Shown: in pieces, positions 1-6,257 of the stretch | How the letters are laid out: each line of letters starts with the position of its first letter | Position numbering within the stretch: the first letter of the stretch is position 1 | Assembly (NCBI GenBank): GCA_022013205.1 | Contig: JAKLQT010000014.1 | Coordinates: forward strand, 1 to 12,734 | Source: Candidatus Omnitrophota bacterium | GTDB taxonomy: Bacteria; Omnitrophota; Gorgyraeia; B26-G9 | Direction of reading: 5' to 3' | DNA length: 12,734 nucleotides | The notes under the pieces: model-generated | The model's input: only the letters and a program-made list of their open reading frames with translations | Told to the model about the DNA's origin: nothing | Databases searched by the model: none | Program-made: the position numbers and the translations under genes

Positions 1-1176
1 AGAATTCGTAACCGCATCCATGAGTTCTTTAATATGGTCGGCAAACTTCTCATGATTGGTTACGGTTAACCAAGGGTAGGTCTGAAGAATGTCGACATTA
101 AGAACCTTGCGGGGGATACGCAACCCCCTGCCCAGCACCTGCGATATCAATAACTTTGAGTTAAATATCCGCTCTTCCATTGGGACGATCTGAAAAACAT
201 TGTCTACATCCCATCCCTCAAGAAGCTTTCCCACAGAAAAGATAAACTCTACCTTGCCGCCAATTTTATTCGGATCAATCTCTTCAATATTATCAAGCTC
301 ACTTTTATATTCTGATGCGGAAATATTGCTGGTCACGCAAATCACTTTCGCCCGCGCAACCTGTTCAATCTCTGACTCCGATCCGACAGCGCTGCGTTCT
401 TCCTTTTCCCATTTTGCAAGGAACCGGATAAACTCCTCTGAACGTGTTTTAGCATTAGCTTGTGTAGGACAATAAAAAACTGTTATTGGCTTAACTTGCC
501 GCTTTTCGTTTCTTTTATATGAATATCTTTCGGCATTTTCGAGATGCTTTTTCAAGACCACAGCAAACCGCTTTTCTGTCGTCCATTGCATTGCCCCGTC
601 ATCCGTCTCGACGTTGATTATGGGGTTGATATCTTTGATATATTTTTCATTAATAGCCGTGCGGATATTGTAGTCGAAAAAAACATCAGCGAAGTAATCA
701 TCTTTGTTGTAAGGCGTGCCGGTAAATCCGATATGGCGGGTGATTTCTTTGTTTTTTTTAAGGAACTGCATCCATAGCCGCTCGGCCTTCTCCTCTGACT
801 CCTTGCCCTTTTCAGGATCGACTTCCTGATCCATCTCAAGCGCTTTTCTTATCGCGTTAAAATTTAAATGCGAGTAGGCATGGTGAATCTCGTCCCCTAA
901 AACCAAAACCTCATCAACTCCCTTAAAGAGGGTATCCTGAATGCCTCCTACCGAATATATGGCATTAATATTCTCAATGGTAATGCTCCCATCTTCAATC
1001 GCGTCGTTATTTGTTAAAAGGTCTATCACTTTGCCCTGATACTCTTTGGGCAGCCTGTCATTCCATTCCTTTTTATTATAACCTTCTCCAGAATCAGCAA
1101 TTATTCTTCCATTGTCCGCAAGAAATTTCCAACGATATTCACTCTTCCTATCTCTATAAACTTTAAATTTTGCCAT
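1..1176 (-). CDS. Partial superfamily 2 helicase (restriction Res-like) with a DUF1508/YegP-like N-terminus
   Basis: The frame is open for 392 codons from ATG at 1176 and runs off the left edge, so the C-terminus is missing. Residues 1-33 (MAKFKVYRDRKSEYRWKF, then a stretch ending IIADSGEGY) match the start of the small DUF1508/YegP fold. From about residue 36 (KKEWNDRLPKEYQG) the protein is a DEAD/DEAH helicase of the kind annotated as type III restriction or DEAD-family helicase. It has motif II (DEIHH), motif III (GFTGTP), a helicase C core (LLEGWDVDNVFQ) and motif VI (QVLGRGLRIP). No Walker A motif is present and there is no room for one, so the usual N-terminal ATP-binding part has been replaced by the YegP-like piece. 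ATP hydrolysis is therefore unlikely. This may be a deletion fusion between neighbouring genes or an assembly join. The frame and motifs are seen directly; loss of function is inferred. Confidence 0.8.
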   Translation of the reverse strand, partial: MAKFKVYRDRKSEYRWKFLADNGRIIADSGEGYNKKEWNDRLPKEYQGKVIDLLTNNDAIEDGSITIENINAIYSVGGIQDTLFKGVDEVLVLGDEIHHAYSHLNFNAIRKALEMDQEVDPEKGKESEEKAERLWMQFLKKNKEITRHIGFTGTPYNKDDYFADVFFDYNIRTAINEKYIKDINPIINVETDDGAMQWTTEKRFAVVLKKHLENAERYSYKRNEKRQVKPITVFYCPTQANAKTRSEEFIRFLAKWEKEERSAVGSESEIEQVARAKVICVTSNISASEYKSELDNIEEIDPNKIGGKVEFIFSVGKLLEGWDVDNVFQIVPMEERIFNSKLLISQVLGRGLRIPRKVLNVDILQTYPWLTVTNHEKFADHIKELMDAVTNS

Positions 1177-1201
1177 ACTGTCCCCCGTCTTTTTCTTCAC
1201 C

Positions 1202-1645
1202 CTATAAATGCCTTATCTCTATATCCCCTAATTTTTTCTTCAGATATTCAGCCACTAATCTTCTATGGCATTGTTCAGCCGTAGATTCGCTACAAAGCAA
1301 ACAGGCATTATCCAGCTCGTTCCTAGTTAAGATATTCTCAATTTTTCGTTCTTCTAACAGATTGCTAAATCTTGAAACATAGCTTTCCCAAGTTATCTCT
1401 TGTTTCTTATAGCCATTCAATATTTCTTCAGTCGGAGCAAATCCCAGAATATGTTTATAGTTGATTTGACAAATCTCTTTAAGGAAAAAAATCAAGTCGT
1501 CCCTTTTAGCAAATCCCGCCAATTGAGAAACATTATTAAGACGAATATCAATCAACTTTGTAATTTTGTTGCTCTTTAATGTTGTAAAAAATTTTTCAGC
1601 ATTTTTCTTAGTAAAACCAATAGTATATAGTTTAACCTTATTCAT
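1202..1645 (-). CDS. DUF488 protein (second of a tandem pair)
   Basis: The 147-residue protein opens with YTIGF, the usual first strand of DUF488. It has the family's D-x-R segment (LIDIRLNN) and ends with the conserved cysteine motif CSESTAEQCHRRLV, which in DUF488 takes the form C-x-E...CHR. Its length is typical for a single-domain member. The biochemical role of DUF488 is not established; the conserved Cys/Glu and Cys-His-Arg suggest an enzymatic or nucleic-acid-related pocket, which is inference. The ATG lies one base after the upstream stop, with AGGA about six bases before it, so it is the third gene of an operon with the dual-OB protein and a divergent DUF488 paralogue. The stop is TAG. 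The pair are clearly different proteins, not a recent duplication. Confidence 0.85.
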   Translation of the reverse strand: MNKVKLYTIGFTKKNAEKFFTTLKSNKITKLIDIRLNNVSQLAGFAKRDDLIFFLKEICQINYKHILGFAPTEEILNGYKKQEITWESYVSRFSNLLEERKIENILTRNELDNACLLCSESTAEQCHRRLVAEYLKKKLGDIEIRHL

Positions 1646-1646
1646 T

Positions 1647-2249
1647 TTATTCCTGTCTTATCAACTCTTCTTTTTCTTCATAAGCTATTTTAAAACCATG
1701 CTTGTTATATGCCTCTTCTACAAGCTCAGTTCCCGATTTAAACAAATCAGTTGTCCCCATCCGATACAATGACAAAAGCCTTTTCTCTGAATCTCGATTA
1801 TCCTCCAAGGCACCATTAGCAAGGATATGTTTAATATCAAGATCTTCTGTTCTTAAATTACGGCATATTAAAATAGTCCTATGGCATGCTATCGGATCTT
1901 TTTCCGCACACATCAAGGCAATCCGAGTGGTTGCGCTATTTTGTTTTAAAAAGCTTATCCCTTCCAAGAACTGTGGATTTTTTGAGAGCCTGAAATAATC
2001 AACTTTTCCGTTAATATAGCATTCCCTATCCGGGGTTCTCGCCCCGCACTTATCCCCTAAAAAATTATATTTGATATTCTCTTTTTCCAGCATTGACTGC
2101 AAAGCTTCTCTGTTAAACTCTGGCCGAAATTGGCTATACGGGGATGATCTCACATCAGCAAGAACATAGATTGAGTATTTCTTTAAAGCGGCAACAAAGC
2201 CCTCTAAATTATATCCCGCATATCCTATAGTATAAATAATGTTTTTCAT
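1647..2249 (-). CDS. DUF488 protein (first of a tandem pair)
   Basis: From ATG at 2249 the protein has 200 residues. It starts MKNIIYTIGYAGYNLEGF, the standard DUF488 beginning, followed by ADVRSSPYSQF and the cysteine motif MCAEKDPIACHRTILI, then a helical tail of about 60 residues. The start at 2249 is preferred to the longer one at 2285: it places the YTIGY strand at the N-terminus and its ATG overlaps the TGA of the upstream gene as ATGA, which suggests translational coupling. No good Shine-Dalgarno site precedes it, which fits coupling. It is the middle gene of a three-gene operon. Function is unknown; DUF488 is often found in accessory regions, and its meeting with a putative OB-fold protein here hints at a nucleic-acid-related job (inference). 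Confidence 0.85.
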   Translation of the reverse strand: MKNIIYTIGYAGYNLEGFVAALKKYSIYVLADVRSSPYSQFRPEFNREALQSMLEKENIKYNFLGDKCGARTPDRECYINGKVDYFRLSKNPQFLEGISFLKQNSATTRIALMCAEKDPIACHRTILICRNLRTEDLDIKHILANGALEDNRDSEKRLLSLYRMGTTDLFKSGTELVEEAYNKHGFKIAYEEKEELIRQE

Positions 2250-2941
2250 GGCAAATTGATAATTGATGCTACAAGCCTGTAGCAATGTCCCGTATCTTTA
2301 AATGGTAAAGCTAAACTTATGCACATAAAAATTTGATTGCTAAAATTCTGCTTATATCCATCTTCTTCCTGTTTAAACCTGCTTTCTATTACTGTGTCTG
2401 TAACAATAATAGAATATGTATTTTTATTTATTTCAAATTCAGCCCTTACTTTCTTCTTAGGAGCACCAAAGCCTTCGTCTTGTACAATTATCGACAGAGA
2501 ATCAATGCTCACAAAACATAATGAATGCGATAGATTAGCCGCTTCACTTTCAGAAACTCGATCATTTATCCCATGTCGAGTTGAATCATTAATATAAGCT
2601 AAAATTTCAGTATCTGAATCACAATAATTACATAATTCTTCTATTCCTATTCTCCCAACTTTCTGCCAGTAGTATTCGTCATTAATCAAAATATTCTCTG
2701 TCTGGAATCCAGTACGGCAATGACGAATTATAGGAATTTCTATGATATCTAGTAGCTTGGCATACCCACCATTTTCATACTGACGTTCCTTACTAGATAT
2801 TTCCTGTCCTTCCCTCTTGCTAACTGGCCTTATCCATTGGCCAATTCCTCCCGTTGAAGACAATTCTTTTCCTGCAACACATCTCCCCCCAGGTTTCCTT
2901 GAATTTGCCAAACAAACTATTCTTTTAGTTAAATATTCCAT
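2246..2941 (-). CDS. Putative dual OB-domain protein, first gene of the DUF488 operon
   Basis: The 231-residue soluble protein begins MEYLTKRIVCLANSRKPGGR and contains CVAGKE and GGIGQWIRPVS. This pattern (short strand, CLANSRK, G-x-CVAG, WIRPVS) resembles proteins annotated as dual OB domain-containing, which tend to sit beside DUF488 genes; the assignment is from memory and moderately sure. The rest is rich in beta-strand-like segments (KLLDIIEIPIIRH, KVRAEFEINKNTYSIIVTD) with no catalytic motif I recognise and no membrane segment. The stop overlaps the next ATG (ATGA). An OB pair would suggest binding of single-stranded nucleic acid or nucleotides, which is inference. No clear Shine-Dalgarno site precedes the ATG, although a TATAAT box lies about 58 bases upstream. 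Confidence 0.75.
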   Translation of the reverse strand: MEYLTKRIVCLANSRKPGGRCVAGKELSSTGGIGQWIRPVSKREGQEISSKERQYENGGYAKLLDIIEIPIIRHCRTGFQTENILINDEYYWQKVGRIGIEELCNYCDSDTEILAYINDSTRHGINDRVSESEAANLSHSLCFVSIDSLSIIVQDEGFGAPKKKVRAEFEINKNTYSIIVTDTVIESRFKQEEDGYKQNFSNQIFMCISLALPFKDTGHCYRLVASIINLP

Positions 2942-2998
2942 GACTTGAGAATTTTGAGAGCAAAACCTTTCCTGTAATTTAGTGTACCATATAGATAA

Positions 2999-3028
2999 AT
3001 TATATCAAAGAAAATCTTTATCGAGCAA
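2999..3028 (-). promoter_or_regulatory. Possible promoter of the dual-OB/DUF488 operon
   Basis: A perfect TATAAT -10 box (minus strand, 3004-2999) lies about 58 bases before the dual-OB ATG. A weak TTGCTC -35 candidate lies 18 bases further upstream (3028-3023). Position and orientation fit the operon, but in such AT-rich DNA a chance match is possible. Confidence 0.3.
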
Positions 3029-3033
3029 CCAAT

Positions 3034-3165
3034 TTAACTCCTTGCCTTAAAAACAGTTACATCTTTTTTTCTTGAGTAAAAGCAACTCCCTAAACCAAAA
3101 GATACGCATTTTCTGACAACTTTATTGTCAAAATCCCACTTTCCAAGAAATCTAAGGAGATGGAT
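3034..3165 (-). other. Possible displaced C-terminal tail of the 341-residue protein
   Basis: In a different frame from the 341-residue gene, and beginning just beyond the A6/T7 run at 3166-3180, the minus strand reads IHLLRFLGKWDFDNKVVRKC and continues SFGLGSCFYSRKKD to a TAA at 3034. The sequence looks like ordinary folded protein and would follow directly from FFPEFQKKIF if one base were added or lost in the homopolymer. It may therefore be the real end of the upstream protein, cut off by a frameshift or sequencing indel. It could also be a chance open frame. Confidence 0.4.
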
Positions 3166-4177
3166 AAAAAATATTTTTTTGAAACTCAGGAAAGAAAAAA
3201 TTATAACCTCTCGTTGATAACATAATATCATCCAATAAGTTTTTGTAAAAATTATTGCCTCCCAATCTATGCAGAAGATATGCTTCCACATCTAAAGAAA
3301 AATACTTGAGAATTTCAAGCATTATGCGAACAATTTCCGTACCCTTTTCGTAGGTGTTAAAACCCATGTCCGATAAGTAATATAATGAGAATAAAGAATC
3401 CCTGTAATTAATCTTTCCTCTTAAACGATAAAGGCAACTTAAATAGTTCGCTTCAGGCATCTGGTTAAATTTCTGTTCTCGAACTGCCTTGCCAGCATTT
3501 GACCTAAAATTTGACAACTCTTGTCTTCTTAACTCTTTCATTGCTTCTTTATAATACTGAGAATGATCCCAATAAAATTTGTGACTTCCCATCAAATAAG
3601 AAAGCACACAACTTTTATAATCAAATCCGCTCATATTAGTCCGTTTTAAAGACTGAGTATCATATTGGAACTGGCTGCCAAATTCATTTTGCCCTTTAGT
3701 TATTTGAAATTCATTACCTTTGAAACTCGCATTAGGATATCTCCCTGCCACATTAAAAGGGAATGATAATTTTTCGCAAACAGTACTATAATTTTTATAT
3801 GTTTTAGCGTGTGTACCCAATATGTTTTTACTATGACAATAAATAAAACATGCTGCTAATGAGTATGATGCGTAATAAAATGCCATCCCGCCAACCTGAA
3901 TAAAGGAAACCCTCTCTGTCTCCGGCTGCGCAGAAAGAAATTTTACATTGTTCATCAACTTATATGCAAAAAAAAGTTGTTCAAAAAGAAATTGTTTGTT
4001 TTCGTTATTTAGAATTAACTGAGGCTCTTGCAATTTAGAATATTCAGAAATTCGCCAATTTTTAAAATCCTCATAGGTTCTATTATTTAATAAACTTGAA
4101 ACAGAATATAAATAGTTGTACATACTGGGAAGGGCAAATTTCTTTATCTCTCCCCCAATTGACTCATAAAAATTCAT
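3152..4177 (-). CDS. Hypothetical 341-residue protein, possibly frameshifted at its C-terminus
   Basis: I do not recognise this protein with confidence. It is mostly alpha-helical by composition, rich in Tyr, Phe, Asn and Lys, and has no signal peptide. The start at 4177 is supported by AAAGGA about five bases upstream. A fairly hydrophobic stretch (SYSLAACFIYC, about residues 103-113) is short for a membrane helix. The segment LRGKINYRDSLFSLYYLSD (about residues 250-268) resembles the basic-Tyr-Arg-Asp segment in some poorly characterised helical or HEPN-like proteins; this is weak evidence. The frame ends in TAG just after an A6/T7 homopolymer pair (3166-3180). Shifting by one base there extends the reading by about 44 residues with plausible protein sequence. 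It lies upstream of the dual-OB/DUF488 genes in the same direction, separated by about 210 bases, so joint function is possible but unproven. Confidence 0.7.
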   Translation of the reverse strand: MNFYESIGGEIKKFALPSMYNYLYSVSSLLNNRTYEDFKNWRISEYSKLQEPQLILNNENKQFLFEQLFFAYKLMNNVKFLSAQPETERVSFIQVGGMAFYYASYSLAACFIYCHSKNILGTHAKTYKNYSTVCEKLSFPFNVAGRYPNASFKGNEFQITKGQNEFGSQFQYDTQSLKRTNMSGFDYKSCVLSYLMGSHKFYWDHSQYYKEAMKELRRQELSNFRSNAGKAVREQKFNQMPEANYLSCLYRLRGKINYRDSLFSLYYLSDMGFNTYEKGTEIVRIMLEILKYFSLDVEAYLLHRLGGNNFYKNLLDDIMLSTRGYNFFFPEFQKNIFYPSP

Positions 4178-4217
4178 TTTAATCCTTTGTACGAGTTATT
4201 AATTTAGCTCCTGTAAG

Positions 4218-4250
4218 TTTCAAGTGGGTAAATAATGTTTGTTTAACAAA
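4218..4250 (-). promoter_or_regulatory. Weak promoter/operator candidate upstream of the 341-residue gene
   Basis: On the minus strand TTGAAA (4223-4218) is followed about 16 bases later by an AT-rich TAATAA box, about 25 bases before the gene's AAAGGA site. Just upstream is a 13-bp near-palindrome TTTGTTTAACAAA (4238-4250, arms TTTGTT/AACAAA), the size of a small operator. Both signals are suggestive only. Confidence 0.25.
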
Positions 4251-4290
4251 TTAAATCGGGCCGCAACGTAGCGTTATAATTTTTTTTATG

Positions 4291-4450
4291 CTCACACAGA
4301 GACACAAAGAACACTAAGTTTTTTTATTCATAAACACTTTCAAGAAACCCCGCCCCAAGTTCTCTGTGTACAGCAATTGCCCTATCAATGATAATCTTAC
4401 CAATTTCATTTTCCGTCATTATTCTTTGTGGCTCTGTGCCTTTGTGTGAT
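4291..4450. repeat. Inverted CACAGAG/CACAAAG-type repeats flanking a GxxExxY remnant
   Basis: The left arm (4291-4317) reads CTCACACAGAGACACAAAG. The right arm (4421-4450), on the opposite strand, reads ATCACACAAAGGCACAGAG followed by CCACAAAG. They form an imperfect inverted pair built from CACA(G/A)AG words. I recall similar words next to GxxExxY genes in other genomes, but that is memory, not a search. They may mark the ends of a small mobile or recombining unit. Confidence 0.5.
4324..4419 (-). pseudogene. GxxExxY protein, N-terminal remnant only
   Basis: From ATG at 4419 the frame reads MTENEIGKIIIDRAIAVHRE and ends LGAGFLESVYE before TAA. This is the hallmark start of the GxxExxY family (PD-(D/E)XK-like, usually about 125-130 residues), including the G-F-L-E-S-V-Y signature. 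Only 31 residues remain; the sequence stops right at the motif and passes into CACAGAG-type repeat DNA. The catalytic core of the family lies further on and is missing, so this is a remnant. The family's function is not settled. Confidence 0.7.
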
Positions 4451-4453
4451 TAT

Positions 4454-4645
4454 TTATTTTATCCCTTCATTTAATACCTTCCCTGAATCCTTTACACTCA
4501 TTCCTGTTTTTTTTACCGCTGAATACATGAAAATACTGCGTGCTTCTCTAACATCCTTGGTTTTCATTCCGATCAATGCATCTTGCTCTACATTATATAA
4601 CCTGCTAAAAACAATGTCCCCATATATTTTCTGAAAATATCCATT
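4454..4645 (-). pseudogene. Unidentified short coding remnant
   Basis: An open stretch of 63 codons without a normal start follows a TAA and ends in TAA at 4454. It reads YFQKIYGDIVFSRLYNVEQD and then MKTKDVREARSIFMYSAVKK, ending VLNEGIK. The R-x-x-R-x-I-F-x-Y helix followed by a TGMS turn resembles the C-terminal helix-turn-helix of some small transposases, but I cannot assign it. It looks like the tail of a gene whose beginning is gone. Apart from this and the GxxExxY remnant, the 500 bases between 4178 and 4680 show no gene. Confidence 0.3.
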
Positions 4646-4680
4646 TTAAGAATTATAATATCCAGCATGTATTTCACACT

Positions 4681-4992
4681 TTAATTGATTTTTACCCAAC
4701 TAGCACATTCATTAAATTGACCAAAAATATCTTCACTCTGAACATGTTCTACATATTTAATACAGTCAGGATAATTATATAATTGTCTTGAAAGTATGCT
4801 ATGTACGGCTCTAAACGGTGCAGGAGTCCCTTCGTGATTTGAATCTCTATAGGTATTTAGTGCGTCTACATATAACGGTTGATTTTGCTGAGCAAGATTA
4901 AGAATAAATTTGTGGCTCGTAAAAGTATCGGGCATTTGCTCAATAAGATTAGGATATTTTTCAAATAAAAGTGTAAAATCATGTTCTGCCAT
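4681..4992 (-). CDS. Small hypothetical protein downstream of res
   Basis: The protein has 103 residues from the ATG at 4992 (MAEHDFTLLFEKYPNLIEQM). Two ATGs lie close together (4998 and 4992). A perfect AGGAGG at 4999-5004 touches the first but sits six bases before the second, so the second is the start. The protein is helical and soluble, with no motif I recognise. Its position just after the type III Res gene in the same direction suggests it belongs to that restriction locus; I have an impression that similar small genes follow res elsewhere, but cannot verify it. It appears intact, unlike most of its neighbours. Confidence 0.75.
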   Translation of the reverse strand: MAEHDFTLLFEKYPNLIEQMPDTFTSHKFILNLAQQNQPLYVDALNTYRDSNHEGTPAPFRAVHSILSRQLYNYPDCIKYVEHVQSEDIFGQFNECASWVKIN

Positions 4993-4998
4993 TATCAT

Positions 4999-5004
4999 CC
5001 TCCT
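4999..5004 (-). promoter_or_regulatory. Strong Shine-Dalgarno site deciding the start at 4992
   Basis: AGGAGG on the minus strand is directly adjacent to ATG 4998 and six bases from ATG 4992. Only the latter spacing is normal for initiation. Confidence 0.8.
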
Positions 5005-5084
5005 ATGTTTTATGTAACCTTATATTTTCTAAATTCTCTCGTCGTTGGCTATACCAAAAGACAAAGGGGCAAACCCCCGTTATT

Positions 5085-6257
5085 CTAAAATACGTTTTTT
5101 GTGTCACAGCAAACTAAATCCATCAACTTACCATAGCTATCAACAACATCATAAGTCACGTTCCTGGGGTTGATCTTTTTATTAATCTCATTAAAAAATT
5201 TACGCGCGCACTTTATCTTAACATCCTCTATTTCCCTCAGCTCCAGTGATGACATGGAACCTTTTGTTTCTGCGACAAAATAGACGTGCTTGACCACGCC
5301 TTCTTTAAAGGAAATAGCCCAGTCCGGGTTGTAATCACCAACCGGCGTTGGGATGAAAAATCCTTTTGGCAGCTTTACATAAACAACCACTTCCACGCTG
5401 GTATCCAGTTCTTTGACAAATATTCGCTCTTTTTTTGAATCAGTTATCACATAATCATAGATATGCCGCTTAAGCGGCTCTCCCGCGTTGGTAAAATCCT
5501 GTTTGCTTTGAGCATCAGTAAAAATGTCAATTTCATGATTTTCGGCAATGGCATCATAGGCCAGGTGTTCGATGATAACCGTTGCTTTTTGTTCATTGAT
5601 CAATCGAATAGCTTCTGAAATAAAATTTTCCGGGTTGGTTTTAAACTGGGCAAAAACCGATTTTTCAATTTTGCTTAGGATTTCAGAAACTGTTTTTCGG
5701 GTCAACTGCGCGTCTTCAGCTATTTTCCCCACAAGATCATATTTTACGGCTGAATGAATTGAACTTTTATTATATTCTGAAGCAGTTTCACAAACTTTGA
5801 AGCCTGCACCGCTTTTAATATTATCGTAACTGATGCTCTCCAACTGTTCCCCTCTTTGGATAGTGTATTTCATCGGAGTCACTCGTAACTCTTTCTCCAT
5901 TGCCCTCACGCATTTGTCAATAAGTTCTGAAGTGTCGAAATAAACACTGTAAACCGCCCTTTTATTGATTCGGCTCCAAAGCTCCTTAAATTCTTTTTTT
6001 TCAAAATTAGCGTTCATCGGATTAGTTTTAGCTCCCCGGCCGTTTTCTATCTGCGGTAGTTTCGCGTCACTGTAAACACTGTCTATCAATTGATAAATCT
6101 GCTCTTTGTAAGGCTTCAAGTCATCCGGCAGCGGAGCAAGCGCCCCATTCTTCACAGCTTCATGATACTCCTGAGAGATATTATCATTATCATCGGTATA
6201 ATCATTCTTAAGCAAATATTTGTAGATTTGTTTAGCCAGCTGTGGAGTTATTTCCAT
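5085..6257 (-). CDS. res: Type III restriction Res subunit, C-terminal (endonuclease) part, split by frameshift
   Basis: This 390-residue frame is the C-terminal portion of a type III restriction enzyme Res subunit. Near its end it carries the PD-(D/E)XK nuclease signature: the acidic pair in YNPDWAISF (P311-D312) and the E-x-K of VAETKG (E330, K332). Its start at 6257 has no ribosome site and lies inside what should be continuous protein. The preceding frame ends nine bases further on (6248) after GKVIRLMAAPWK. Reading one base out, the junction becomes a natural VDGSTMEITPQLAKQIYKYL. A single-base loss around 6270-6277 (for example AAGGTT becoming AGGTT) explains the split. The nuclease signature is intact, but the piece is probably not made alone. 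Confidence 0.85.
   Translation of the reverse strand: MEITPQLAKQIYKYLLKNDYTDDNDNISQEYHEAVKNGALAPLPDDLKPYKEQIYQLIDSVYSDAKLPQIENGRGAKTNPMNANFEKKEFKELWSRINKRAVYSVYFDTSELIDKCVRAMEKELRVTPMKYTIQRGEQLESISYDNIKSGAGFKVCETASEYNKSSIHSAVKYDLVGKIAEDAQLTRKTVSEILSKIEKSVFAQFKTNPENFISEAIRLINEQKATVIIEHLAYDAIAENHEIDIFTDAQSKQDFTNAGEPLKRHIYDYVITDSKKERIFVKELDTSVEVVVYVKLPKGFFIPTPVGDYNPDWAISFKEGVVKHVYFVAETKGSMSSLELREIEDVKIKCARKFFNEINKKINPRNVTYDVVDSYGKLMDLVCCDTKNVF

Noticed and set aside
618..839. Minus-strand 73-residue frame, and plus-strand frames in 200-777.
   Set aside because: They are shadows of the helicase frame covering 1-1176, which alone shows recognisable motifs.
4265..4288. Rho-independent terminator from the AACG-TAG-CGTT hairpin followed by T's.
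   Set aside because: The stem is only four pairs and points along the plus strand, where no gene precedes it.
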